From Amblyomma americanum (taxonomy: Eukaryota > Arthropoda > Arachnida > Ixodida > Ixodidae), in NCBI RefSeq assembly GCF_052857255.1, contig NC_135498.1:84344639-84408638 (forward strand): a stretch of DNA of 64,000 nt, in the 5' to 3' direction. The position numbers were made by a program, and so were the translations under genes. Of the stretch, positions 35,757 through 47,781 are shown in pieces (the first letter of the stretch is position 1; the number at the start of each line of letters is the position of its first letter). Under the pieces are notes generated by a model that saw only the letters and a program-made list of their open reading frames with translations, did no database searches and was not told the origin of the DNA.

Positions 35757-36116
35757 GCAGCACTGTATAACATTATTTTTCAGAGGCTTATATCACGCCA
35801 TGAAGCGGAATCTTCTGCGCAGATCCTTCATGATCTGGAACAGTTTGCTGGAATGCAGTGCATTCCGAAAAAAATTACTGATGTCTCAGCTTCATTTGAG
35901 TGGCATTCCCCAAGTTTCATTGAAGTTTTCATAAAAAAAACTGGTAGGGGCTGCATGAAATTAGTGCTCGGCACAAATATGTGGTGTTTAGAAGCGCATC
36001 AGTGTTTTAAAACGCTGCTTACAACCAGAGTTGCAAGTAAATTTCAAGGACACCACAAAGACGATGAATGCGTCAAAACTTCTGCACTCGCTCGAAGGCT
36101 GGTTGCTGATACGTGA
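35757..36116 (+). CDS. Unrecognised open frame, possible terminal exon or relic
   Basis: The frame is open from 35757 to the TGA at 36114-36116. A pyrimidine-rich acceptor (ATTATTTTTCAG) ends at 35783. From there 110 codons read without a stop, beginning RLISRHEAES and including HDLEQFAGMQCIPKK and SASFEWHSPSF. The first half has an amphipathic, coding-like look. No family was recognised, no poly(A) signal follows closely, and no partner exon was found. It could be chance or a piece of an unknown transposon. Confidence 0.2.
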   Translation, partial: AALYNIIFQRLISRHEAESSAQILHDLEQFAGMQCIPKKITDVSASFEWHSPSFIEVFIKKTGRGCMKLVLGTNMWCLEAHQCFKTLLTTRVASKFQGHHKDDECVKTSALARRLVADT

Positions 36117-38847
36117 CTAGTGTGCCGAAATAATCTTGCCAAAAGAGAAATTTGAAATATCGCGCTTCAAGTAAAAACAATATCCCAATAAATAGGTGAA
36201 CATGCATGATATCATACGTAGCAAGTGGCCCCATCTGCTATCGTATCAACCCTTCCTGGGCATTCTATGCGGCATCCAGCTGGTTTCTGCGAAAAAGAAA
36301 GAAAACATCCTGAACATCTGTCGAAGGGAGATTGAATGCATGTGCTTCATGTGCAGCGTTGACGAAAAATGATGTTTTTGTAAGCAACCATTACCGCTTT
36401 AGTCTTTCGTTAATCTGATATTGAATTTTTTCTCGTTCGAGAGCTTGGAAACCTTTGATTTGATTGGATAAATCGTTGTTTAGTTAATGCACCTGGTTTC
36501 CTGCCCTCTTACATGGCGCTTGTGGTATTCAAAAGAAATCATTACGTTTTGTGCTAGCTAAATACAGTAATGTTGATTAGGACCCCAGCCATTTGCTCTT
36601 TTTGAAGACTGCATGCATTTTTGTTGTTCCACTAATGTTTGCACGCCCATACCGATAATACTAGAGCAATGAACTTTACAAGGAGCACGTTTAGCATTAC
36701 CTGTATTTTATTTTGGAAAAACAGCATACTCTCCCTAATTGATATAGGGCCAAAGGCGGGGGGGGGGGGAAAGTTTCATGGAGCAATGCACACAAAAACC
36801 TCGGATTCCAAACGTCAGACCAGAACAACTTCATTACAAAACATCTGTATCACACATAGAAGTCAATTGACCAAGAACAAAAAAAATACTTCAGGACACA
36901 CGAAGACCAAATCAGCACGATAAAATCTATTCCCAGCTTCTGTCCGGCTAGAAAAAAGCAAGTATATTTTATAAGGTAGTATTTTTTACTGCTGTGCTTT
37001 ACAAGAGAAGGGACACGTAACAATACATGGCACACAGTTGACCGGACGAATAAGTTTTTGCAAATTGCGAAGGCAGGGTAGGGGCAGCAGCTGCAAGCTA
37101 GGTATAGTTGGAGATAAGCTGTGGCAAAGAACTTCGTTGAGTAGTAGACGTAGCACGACTGACATTCGCAGTGAGTAATTTTTTGGTTCTTGTGAGAAAT
37201 ATTCTACTTACGCCTGTAATTAAAACATAATCTCTGTGCCGGGCTGGCACACAACGCTATGCAGGGCTTCTAATAGAATAAATATGTCTTCTCGCACTTA
37301 TGTGCCGGCACATGGCGTGTACGTTATAAATTGCGGTTTTTCAGAAAGATAACGGGTGAAGTTCAAACACATGCATGTGACGCGTCTTAAACATCTCATC
37401 CTGAGGTATTTTCTGTTATTTGCACAACGAACAATTTTTGCTACTGGAGCTCTGGAGATATTCTATTGCTGTGGCGATAAGCTGGCGTTTTGGTAGGACA
37501 GCGGTAATGTATCAAAGCGAAGGAAAGCGTACCAGGTAACCGCAGGGCCAAATGGTGCCATGAGAGTAGCAAATTAACGAGTACAGCCATGCCATAGATA
37601 GCGAAGTAAGGTTAATAGGAGTCGCTTTTGTTCAGCATTGGAGGCTACCTAGCAGGTGCCGACAGTAAATATAGGTCTGCTATGCGACCGACATAAACAA
37701 TTCGTTGCGACGGCACACCCGTTTAGTACACTTTTCTTTACGCTGAGCCTCATGCAAACAGTGCTCTTGCTCTTCAAATGGGACATTTCGGTCAATGTCT
37801 ATACACTTTAGACAGTGTCTTACAATATTTAACACAGCATACCCGTTTCAAATAGCATGCCGCATCAAAAATATCTGTGCTTTCAGCTTTATTACCGCAT
37901 AAGGCAAGCAAAACATTTTTGTAGATGTCAAAAGTTTTTTTCACTTTTCAAGAAGCGTGTCGCCACCGAAAGACTCATTTTTAAACCCAGAATATGATGT
38001 GCAAGGTTTGGTCAACAAGACTTTATTATAAAGTAACTTGTAGAACGCCTTGGTCTCGACTTTACAAAAAAAAAACATATGCCACAGAGGAATGACTTCA
38101 GAGCTAAGAGAAATTAGAATGACGTAGTGCACGTTGCAGCAACGAAGCTTTACTCTAATTCTCTTGAGACATTTTTTTTCGGCCTGTAGCGATCGCCATC
38201 GAAACAGCATGCCATTAGCTTTCTGTGCAAGAATAAAAAGCTAAATTTCCTTGTGAAAGCTATGGCTCTTCAAATACAAAATTCTAAATTTAAAATTGCG
38301 AGCTGCGAATGGGTGCCAAACCTCCCTCATTTTCAGAGCACATTTGAGTTACACTGTTCGACGGCGTCACCGTTCAGGAGCGTATAGGCAACGCTGGTGG
38401 TGCAGGAGCCAACGCAGGGTAGCTATAGAATGGCTGTTTTTACATCATCATGTGAAGGTTCTCTTGAAGGCCGGCTTTCCATATCGTATTCGGTGGGGAT
38501 GAGTCATGACCAGTTGTGGCTCTTAGTGGCTATTTATTAATAAAAATACCAATAGAAAGAAAGGAGGTAGCCATCCGCGGCATTTACGATCGAAACCTGA
38601 AGCACCTGAGCTACGGTTAGCGGAAATGAAAGGACAGGAAAAGGGAAAGAAAGGGGTGAGCGATAGTTATAAAGGATAGGACTATGTCTGCAATATACAC
38701 TATGTACAATTACAGGATATGCAAATAAGGGTCATTTGGCGCCTTCCCCGAATCTGTCGCTGCTCGACAAGCCGTCACCTCGAAGATAACCTCAACAAAA
38801 GTGTGGTTTTCGTGGTTTGCACTTCTTTTACAGATTTCGTTGCTCTC

Positions 38848-39198
38848 TTATCGGGATTGTCCTTTCTCTAGGCGAGAGCACAGATTACGTACGAGCGAAG
38901 CCGTCTTAGACTGCCCTGCAACGTCATCTGTCACGCCCCTTCTCAGGGATGTCATGGGATGCAGCCTCAGCTGGATATTCCGCTCGCTCAGCGACACTTC
39001 TTTAAAGGCGTCGCGACTGAATAACCACACATTCGTGCTCAGTGATTCCTTCTCTTCCGGGAAAATCATGATGCTCCTGTGATACTTGCGGCCGGCACCC
39101 TGTAGCCGAGGTAATGTCTGGGGTAAGTGCACATCACCTTTCCATTCAAAAATACTGGTACTGTGGCTTTTCTCTGGCGCGGAACCTATGAGGCACAC
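38848..39198 (-). CDS. Unrecognised 116-codon open frame
   Basis: The minus-strand frame from 39198 to 38848 reads without a stop. Its composition is mixed, charged and protein-like: GAGRKYHRSIMIFPEEK, then SLSERNIQLRLHP, GVTDDVAGQSKT and LVRNLCSRLEKG. I do not recognise a domain. The region is GC-richer than its flanks. It may be an exon or an old repeat. Confidence 0.22.
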   Translation of the reverse strand: MCLIGSAPEKSHSTSIFEWKGDVHLPQTLPRLQGAGRKYHRSIMIFPEEKESLSTNVWLFSRDAFKEVSLSERNIQLRLHPMTSLRRGVTDDVAGQSKTASLVRNLCSRLEKGQSR

Positions 39199-40216
39199 AG
39201 TTTTTAGTAACGCATTTTTTTACCTCGCCCGTGACATTTTACTAAAATAACCACCCTACATTTACTACGGCTATTATCATTTCATTTACACGCCTTGCAA
39301 TGAGCAACATGTTTTTGCTCTGTGGGATACGGTATCTGGAAAAAACCTTTCACTGCATGCAACCAAAAAACTTGAAAATGTGGCAAGTGCCGAAAATAAC
39401 GAGGCATATACGTGGCTGCCACAATATTTCTATTCAGTAGGCAGGTGGGCGAGAAAAAGGAATCATATTAAAACAACCTTGGCCTCAGCTATAGTGCATG
39501 CGTGCTATTTTTCACAAATGTCGCCTCACCGAAATCAAATAGGCTGAGAATATGCTTTCTTTCAGAAATGCGCTTTCGGAAAACAATGACACTCTTTCAC
39601 GCCCTGAGTCCTTTAAGGAATTCAGTGTCTGCACTGCGCAAAATCGTGCGTCGGGCACGCAAAAAGAAGAGCTAGTGGGTCTGTATTTTGAAACTAATAT
39701 CAGAATGTGCAGGCACGTACTTAAGAAGAGTAACCGAAATTTGCTTTAGTGATCCAATATAATTAGGTGGGTCCACCGTCAAAAGTTGAAACTGGATCAA
39801 CCTACATAGTTGTTGGGGTCATAAGCAGGTTCTTGCACAAAAACGATCGCAAGCGCCACGTCAGCCACATGTAAACACTGCGATATTGTTGCCGCCCAGC
39901 AAAATAAAAATTTTACGCTGATAGCACCCAAGCTGTGGATAGTGGAATGTAAAGTATAGCATTCTATGCACAGGCGTTGAGGGTAAAAAAAAACTCTGAA
40001 ACACTTCTCAAAATTTTCCTAAAACCCGAACTTCCGAAATACGTTTAACGATTGAAATCTTGTACACGCAAGTTGACTGATGTTCCTTGTTCTAGGACAC
40101 CCATGCATATTTTTGTAGGGAACCGCACAGATGCGTCGTTACTTGAATTAGAGGCATGTCGGCTGTTTTTGAGTGTGCGCCGTGTCAGAGGTTTTTAAGA
40201 TTCCTTCTCGCGCACC

Positions 40217-40296
40217 TAAAACATGCTGCGTCCCTCATAGCCTGAGTCGCTTTGGGACGTTAAACCCCCATAAACCAAACCAATAAAACATGCTGC
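40217..40296 (+). mobile_element. 5'-truncated SINE stub (54 bp) with perfect 13-bp target duplication
   Basis: TAAAACATGCTGC at 40217-40229 is repeated exactly at 40284-40296. Between them, 40230-40283 is the 3' end of the same SINE family seen at 58702-58926: CCTCATAGCCTGAGTCGCTT and GGGACGTTAAACCCCCATAA, ending ACCAAACCAA. This is a textbook record of LINE-driven insertion of a severely truncated SINE. The perfect duplication says it is fairly recent. Confidence 0.93.
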
Positions 40297-43200
40297 CCAG
40301 TACAAGGTTTTTCCTAGTGTGCAATTCCTTTCTCGTGCGAACGAAAGAGTTCCCACAACATAAGTAATTTTGTATGCAAAAGTTGCGTACACTCAACACA
40401 GCCATTCGCGGGGCATATGAATGCGGTGCTTGCCATAGCCATTGCTGAGTGCTTGAACACTTTTATTAAAAGACTTTGTTCATGGAGCATGATCAGTAAA
40501 TCAGCCCATCGTGAAAACTTCACAGAAATGTTGTTGAGCAAGCTGTATGTCAGTGTGGCAGCCTTCCGTAGCAGCCCAGACCAAATTGGTCGCGCCTCAT
40601 GTAACAGACGTCCCTGGAGCGCCCTCTGTGTGTTATAGTCTTGTGTATATGGTTAAGACACAAAGGGAATAACTTTTGCAGCCATATGTTTTGTGGAAAG
40701 CAACGCATTGAAGAAAGCACTCCAAATAATACACCAGTAAAATTTGCCGCTGGACATCGCCCGTTCAGAACCGGTCCTAATTTCAGATATATCCACAATC
40801 GAGCATCCATGATGATAATATGAGGGAAATAATTTCACGATTCGCTTTTCAGAACAGTGGTTTCAGAGATCACGAATACGCTGAATATAGCACGTGTTAA
40901 ATATGTACCCAATGAACGCTAGACAATAGCCGCTATCGTGACAAAAATCAACATCATTTTTTCGTATTTCAAAGTGTACCTTCTTTCCGTAAATACCCCT
41001 TTTTTAGCACCTCCAGCTCAGAGCTGCCGATTAGTTTCAAAGTATTCTCAAAATTCTTCTCACCATTTCATTTCCATTGGAGAGATAATGGAATGCACAA
41101 CTGCCTGTTGTCTTCACCGGCCCAGGAACTAAAAAAGAAGAAAACAGCCGCGAAAATGAATCCGCAGAGTGTTTCACCGAACAAATACGAAGGATGAATG
41201 AAGTGAGGCAGATGAGAACACGGTGCCACCACCCTCCGTTTTTAAAAATCAGCAGCCATCAGCGTTATAACCTTACTCTTTTTTTCATTAAAATAGTTAC
41301 ATGCAGCAAAAAAATTCACAAACTGTAAGGGCAGACCAAGCGGGGCGCTCAGTACTAATTCTGCATACTCCCTTAATGAATCTCTCCCACTCGAGCGTAA
41401 AACCAGATATAGAGACACAGTCGATGAAAAATAAAGAACGGTCTAGCTTGTAGAAAGAAATGTCACACTTGTTTGTCTCTGAGAAGCATCGCACCCCGCC
41501 CCCAATTCGCCAATGCCATCTACGACCGCGCACAGCTCTCTATAATCTGCGCCAACGATTTCTGCTGCAGTAAGAGTGGTACTCTGTCGGCTTCTAAATC
41601 ATTATAGAAATGTAAAGACTAACGTACATAAATGAACACCACGTAGAACAAAGTGCTTTCTAAACACTGATGATAGATCAGCAGATCCACTTTTTCGATA
41701 TTTTCCGCTAGCCAGCATAGGCTCCACACTCCCACGGTGTGTTTTTTTGCTGAGAAAGCAGCTTAGGTCAGATTCTTTATTTTATGTAGAATAATTTAAA
41801 GGCTGCCGCATTAAAGATTCTTGCCAGCAGTTCTAGAGCAAAAATGCCTGAAAGTGGCAGCGTGCCGAGAGCTCTAATTAAAAAACAAATTCCCGTTGGT
41901 GGTCACAAATGTCATTGTCGTATCTTTCTTATCTTTGCCTGCTTCTCATTTTACCAGCATCACCACGCGCAGCATAAAAAGAGATAATACCAGTGGGTTT
42001 TATTTGGAACGCGTATAAAAAAAAAGGGCGTCATGCCCCTAAACTGGGCTTTGCCCCTGCTATTGTCCGCTAAGCCTCTAATTTCACGGTTGTGTGTGCT
42101 ACGATACGGCTGTGTACAGCGTATTAGAGACATTGTCTGTGTGTTATTTAGTCCGAATGAAGCTAGTTACTCAGCATATAGATGCAGTTTTTTGTGAATT
42201 CAACCAAAAAAAATTTATTTCTGTCATGAATGAAAATGCAATTTTATTCCGAATCTTCACCTTTAAGGTTTTCTACATTGCGACATAAGCGTAAATTTTC
42301 GGACGTCTCCTAAGTTACCACTGAAACAGATTGCTTCAAAATAATGATTACAGGTGCGAAGGATTTTTGGGGCAGTTATATTTGATTCTGCGACAAGTAA
42401 TCAAAGCATTGCTGATAAATAGAAAAGAGAAATGGCAAATTTATATCGTAATATAAACAAGAATGAGAGTCTTATGCTAAGTTATGCTGAATTTTTGAAA
42501 GGCACACAAGGATCTACTACGCTTTTCAGCCCTGTTTGATGATACCGCATTCAGTGAGGTTCTCAGTACTTACTTGCTATATTGATGTCAAATGCAGGAA
42601 CTGAAAAAGTGAAAAAAAATGTATTTTTTGCAATATTTCTAATATTTTGCAATATTTTTCAACAATTGTATGCCTGATATTGCAGTTTCCATCATTTTTT
42701 TTTTTGCAGCCACCACCACAGCTTTCGTTCCGAAGGGAGGCCATTTTCACAATGTAAAAATACTCATCTAATTATCCTAAGCATATCAAAAATACTAGCA
42801 AGAGCTTGTCGTTCTGTATTGTTATAACCTAAGATTGTTATAACCTAAAGGACATTACAAAGGAAGTCGTTCAAAATATCTTCAAGGACAGAACTTCTTT
42901 TACGGCATGAAATATTAAGATAATAGCATTTGTTTAGGCAAACAGCGAATGTCAGCAGCGTTATTAACATTTTTTTTTGGCTTTCAACGCCTGAGAAAGT
43001 TTATCACTGGATCAAAATAATATTTTGCACATCCTTGCAAAGGCAGTCCTAAAATTTTATAACCTGCAACCACATAAGACGCAGGGAAAGCTGAGTACAG
43101 CGCTGACCTAGCAAAGCCGTTAAAGCTTTGTGATTGAGCTGTTGTATGTAATGTGGAGTAACCGCAATAAGGAATGAAATTCCTCAATAACACAGAAGCT

Positions 43201-43514
43201 GCTGCCTCTGATGTCGGAAGTAATCATGTTTAACCTTGTCTTAAGTACGTCACCTTTGGAAAATTCAGAACCATAGGTTTTGCACATGCGTCCGTGTAGT
43301 AACAATAAATTTATTTTAAGCGCGAGGAAATACAAGTTTTCAAATTGTGTTTGCCCGTACGTACCAATGGAGTTGAATATCTCCCTGTAGAACATTCTTG
43401 AATCCGCCATTGTTGTAATTTCATGCATTTTAACAGGGTTTTAAATAACTTGTGTACCTTAATCACAAATCAAGGCTAAACATCACATTTCTCACACAAG
43501 CGAAAAAGAATCAG
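40297..43514. other. No gene seen
   Basis: AT-rich DNA with short ORFs only. A 16-bp direct duplication containing TTGTTATAACCTAA lies at about 42819-42849. Nothing else was recognised. Confidence 0.45.
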
Positions 43515-43630
43515 ACTGACAAAGCGCAACGGAACTAGGACGAGTAGAAGAAACACGAAACACAGGACAGGCGCTTGTCCTGTGTTTCGTGTTTTTTCTA
43601 CTCGTCCTAGTTCCGTTGCGCTTTGTCAGT
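43515..43630. repeat. Near-perfect 116-bp palindrome (foldback element)
   Basis: ACTGACAAAGCGCAACGG at the left end is mirrored at the right end. The 55-base arms match with only one or two differences and enclose a 6-base GGCGCT loop. There is no coding content. The palindrome will extrude or fold easily and is of the same general type as the hairpin at 15661-15776. Confidence 0.92.
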
Positions 43631-44229
43631 TTGTGTCGTAGCAGTATGAACCAACTAGCCCACAGCAAGGTCCTCTTCGAAAAAGAATGAGGAGCAAAGA
43701 CACGATGGAGAAGTAGTCCACTTACAACTAGTATATTGAAGGCTGAAGGTGACTCTAAATATATCTACTTTGCACTTCTAAAGAGATGGCAAGTCTAAAC
43801 ATTTGACCTCTCTTAAGGGCTACTCTTATAATAACTCTACCCGGAAAATAGTTATACTCAAGTACTCTGTGATAGTGACTTTCAGTAGCCTTTTGGACAA
43901 TAGTTTGAATTTCACTGAGTAGCTAAAAGCAAGATCAGTAAATGGACTTACCATTAGTCTGGGCCTTGATTGACGTGCAAGTGAGGACAAGGTACAGGAT
44001 AGTTTTCATACCTGCAGAATGCTAAGAAAAAAAAAGGTTCTATCTGATAAGATATACTGTCAGGTTAATAAAATTACTTCGTCGTAACGGTAAGAAACTT
44101 TCAGATTAGTTTCCAAATGAGTATCATCTCAAAGCAGTCACATTGACTGCCTAATTCAGCGGCGCTAAAGCGAACTTTAAATCCAAATACGGATGAAAAT
44201 GCAGAAATGTTGCTGATATTAGGAAACGA

Positions 44230-44960
44230 CCACACTAAGTGAATTAAGGCCTTTACCATGTAAAGCGCTACAGCATGCTTAACAATCGAGGCCTTGCACA
44301 TCACATTCAGCACCTTTGGGATACCAGAGACCATCATATCTGATAACGGTTAAAGAGTTCGTCCATTTCCTGGGGCTGATTAACCTCTTACATTTGAACA
44401 CCGCACGCAATCACTTGCAATCAAACGGGCTTGCAGAACGACCTGTGAAAACCGTAAAGCATGGAATGAAGAAGAAGCTGCAAGGATTATTGTGAGCACG
44501 TTTAACAAGAATCCTGCGCGGTTACAGAAGCTGGCCTGCGGAGAGACACCTGCAATGCAGATTTTGTTGCTATAGCCGTGGTCAAGATTAGACAAAGCTG
44601 CTGTACTTCTCGGAGGTTGCACCAACGACACTAACATAACCGGCTGCTTGCAGCTAGGCCAGGCAGTTTGGTTAGGCCACCATGCCCCAAGCGCCTGGTG
44701 CCCTCTAGGTAACTGACATGGCGCTACTGGTAAGCACGTGTGCCATCGCTTTGGCCAAGTCAAATTGCAGCTTCCTTAAAGCGCACTGGAGAATTCACCA
44801 GCCCAGCCTCGCATTGACATTCTGCTGGGAGGCATCAAGGGCTGTCCAAATCCCGACGACCCTCCTACAGAAGTTTCACCTGCAGCCACTCTCCTGCCTC
44901 CCTTGGATTCAATATTGCTACTGAGCGGTTTTGAACTTGAGTAGACCAGGGCTTCAATTT
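44230..44960 (+). mobile_element. Ty3/gypsy integrase relic
   Basis: FGIPETIISDNG at about 44310-44347 carries the second catalytic Asp. HLQSNGLAERPVKTVKHGMKK at about 44410-44475 carries the catalytic Glu region. CGETPAMQILL follows. A stop comes immediately after SDNG and frames shift. It belongs to a different gypsy lineage from the element at position 1 (SNGLAER instead of TNGLVER). No LTRs were found. Confidence 0.85.
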
Positions 44961-46854
44961 ATCTGTGATTAAGAGTCAATTTCGTTTTTTATGGCTCTGC
45001 GAGAAGCAATTCGTGAACGTTATTCAGAAAAATTTACTCTTGGTGGCATTTTGGGTTTTGATCCAACCTCCTCCAGCCTCCAATGGCTTCAAACTCATTA
45101 AAAAAAACCGCGCAGGTTGATGCGTAATGGAGTACCGAATTCAACACTGCGCTAGACAGGGAAGACAAAGTAAAGTTCACAGAAAAAAAGCAGTGATGGA
45201 ACAGCTCATCATTTGTTTTGTACGTTAACTAAGTTATTGCGAAAAATTGCCGCGTTTTTCTGGAAAGATGCACTGTTAACGGTTGATTTTTTTTAACACT
45301 TTGCATCTAGATGTTTTTCAGCTGCTGGCTTAAAGGCCATCTTACTGAAGATTAAAATTCTTTGTCTTTAGATTTGCGATACCGAAAACAAAGCATAATA
45401 ACTCCGTTGTTCTAACAGTAGGAGATGGTTCAGAAGTTTCTGTAGTAAGAAGAAAAAGAGTAAAGAAACTTATTGAGAGAAAAAATAAACATTAGGAGCC
45501 ATTTCATAGCAGAACCTCAATTTCTTTTGAGTTCTCTTGAATACAAAGTACGAAAGCTTTTAAATAAATTACATGTGCAGTAGTTTACAAATCTAATAAG
45601 GCTCTGCACAGAAGTTTACGAGCCATATCCGCTCTCTTGAAAGTGAAATAGGGGGAAATATATGCAGGCGGTTGGACAGCAAGGTACGGTCAAAAATTTG
45701 CTGCGAGCCTCAACACGATATAAGAAAAAAAGAATTTGGAATGCGCTGTACCTACATTCCTCCTCATGGTTTCCAAAGCACGTCTCTACCTGAAGGACTG
45801 CCGAACTGGTTAGGCTCCTATACTTTTATTCATAGCCACTACTTCAACAAAGAACACTTCTCGGGACGAGTGCGCATTTTATATGTGACTCATGTTCACT
45901 AGTGTTTGTTACCACACCTGTTAGGAAACCTTTTCTGTGCTTCCAACATTTAGATTGCGCTGCGTTCACTGTTACCGATGTCATTTTTTTGCGTAAACAG
46001 TGCTGAGTGACGAGGGTCTGCACTATGAAAAATGGATGCCATTTTAGAGGCGCTTTGTGCCTATGTCGTCGGGAAAGCACCATCGTGACTTATTTCGGAT
46101 TGCTTACAGGTATTTTAAAGGCTATAAATAACAAGAAATGCAAAGGTGTTTTTTGAATGCAGTGCCATTTTTAGCTGTGTGTTCGCAAACAGACATGCGC
46201 TGTTTCAATTTCTTTTTTCGTTATTCGGCCCGCTGGATGTCATAAGCATATGGCATTAGCCAACAGCCTTTAGTTGTGTGATTCTGCTTTCTGCGATGCA
46301 TTAATGTTAGCGAGATGTTTTTGTCCCAAATAAATTTTTTTTACCTAAATAAGAGAGGCACACGTCTAGCAAGGCTTCCTCGATAAATTTTTTAGTATGA
46401 ACTACTCACACGAGGAAGACTTCGTGCTGCAGTTGTCAGGTGCCAATTTCTTGCCTATGGAGTCGAAATACGAAGACAAAAACGAAAGTATCACGGCGCC
46501 CATTACTGAGAGGAGTAGAGCTTCCCTGCACCTTATGCCGGTATTCTTTCTTAAATTAGGTCCCTGTTGATTTTATAATGCGGATGTGTTTTCTAAAATG
46601 TCCGAAATTTCAAAAAAGGCAACTTTATTTATATTTATGGGCCATGAAGATTGCATTGTAACATATTTATTTTATCCCTGGGTCTTTATTGTGCGTGTAC
46701 GACCGATGCCATGCAAGCTGCAGAGATCGAATTAGTTCAGTAATTAACGAAATTTGTTAACTTCTACAACTGTTATTTTTTCGACCATGTTGTATTTGTA
46801 GATATGAAAAATTCGTCTTCCAAAACGTCTGGAAAAAGCTGCCCAACCAAATTT

Positions 46855-47139
46855 TTATCGCTCGTTATAAGGCGACAGAATGTAATCCTTGTTGGTGGCT
46901 TCACATATTAACTCCACTCCAATTAGCACCTCAAAAGTCGGATCGCCCTTCCCTGCGCTTTTTATCACACTGCTAACATGGCCTGAGGCCCAGACGGGCA
47001 GAACGGCAGTGCCAGTTAGCCGTCTCCCCGCGGCTTCGCGGATGTGCGCTATGTCGTATCCTAATGCACTCTGTGACTGCTCTTGCAATACGGCCTTCAG
47101 GGACTGCGCGGCAGTTGTCGTTTTATGCGCACGAGCTCT
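46855..47139 (-). CDS. Unrecognised minus-strand open frame, coding-like
   Basis: About 94 codons are open to the stop at 46855-46857. They read AAQSLKAVLQEQSQ, DIAHIREAAGRRLTGTAVL, GKGDPTFEVLIGVELI and finally LSPYNER. Alternating helix-like and strand-like stretches suggest a real former protein, but I cannot name the family. It lies immediately beside a possible solo LTR, so it may be transposon-derived. Confidence 0.25.
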   Translation of the reverse strand, partial: RARAHKTTTAAQSLKAVLQEQSQSALGYDIAHIREAAGRRLTGTAVLPVWASGHVSSVIKSAGKGDPTFEVLIGVELICEATNKDYILSPYNER

Positions 47140-47197
47140 TACTACTTACGATTTCTCGTTTCGCGTCCGTTTCTCTGTGCACTATGAGATTCCAAGA

Positions 47198-47228
47198 TTA
47201 CGGCTAAATCACGTGATCATAGCCGTAA
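47198..47228. promoter_or_regulatory. 31-bp palindrome centred on TCACGTGA
   Basis: TTACGGCTAAATCACGTGAT and its mirror CATAGCCGTAA form a near-perfect palindrome with an E-box CACGTG at the centre. It could be a bHLH-type binding site or a chance hairpin. No gene is linked to it. Confidence 0.3.
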
Positions 47229-47297
47229 CATCTCAGGTCAGCAAACCCGATCAGGTCAGCTAAATGTGACACGCACCACGGGCCTGCACAGTGCCCG

Positions 47298-47613
47298 GGT
47301 TACAACCTATACTGGCGTTCTGCTATATAGTGGGTGTCGCTGAGTAGGTGCCCCTGAGTGAGTGTTGAGACTGGTGCCACTTGGGGTCTCCATTGGTGAC
47401 AAAATTCTAGCCCACATGCTTGGCGCAAAGTGTTCGGAGTGGCGACAAACGAATTGGCACAATTCGGAGCGCAAGGGTGTTTGTTGGGTTGAAGCCTGGT
47501 GTGTGTGAGGGATTCGTACCGATGACCTTTGTTCCCCGAAATCGTAGTGGGGGCGACGTTCGGAGGGCCGCGGCGGGCGAGCCAGCGGTCGCAGAGCGAT
47601 GCGGGTAGTAACA
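47298..47613. repeat. Possible solo LTR, about 316 bp
   Basis: The block is GC-richer than its flanks. It starts GGTTACAACC and ends GGTAGTAACA, which are matching inverted ends of the TGTTAC...GTAACA type with the first base altered. It contains a TATATAG. No target duplication is visible and orientation is unclear, so the call is tentative. Confidence 0.35.
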
Positions 47614-47781
47614 AACGAATCGCCGTTTCGTGATCTACACGTTGGCATCCAAATTTGCCGAAAGCATTGGTGAAAACAACTTAGGTATCGCTGTTCATTT
47701 GACACCGCATTCGCGAATCATTCTTTTATGCTTTTTTGAAGCTGCAAAAAAAAGGCGATAGCATCGGAATGGCATCGGGCA

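Larger units (their letters stand above)
33783..40216. other. Long stretch without a recognised gene
   Basis: AT-rich intergenic DNA. A 138-codon + strand frame at 34355-34771 has no motif and mixed composition. A 12-base G run lies at 36758-36769. Apart from the two ORFs listed separately at 35757 and 38848, I see nothing supportable. Confidence 0.4.
44961..47297. other. No confirmed gene
   Basis: Mostly AT-rich. A 57-codon ATG frame at 46397 (MNYSHEEDFVLQ) and a 76-codon frame at 45672 have no motif. The minus-strand ORF at 46855 is listed separately. Confidence 0.4.

Noticed and set aside
46397..46570. 57-codon ATG frame (MNYSHEEDFVLQ) as a small gene
   Set aside because: It reads smoothly, but there is no homology cue, promoter or poly(A) signal, and the length is within chance for AT-rich DNA.
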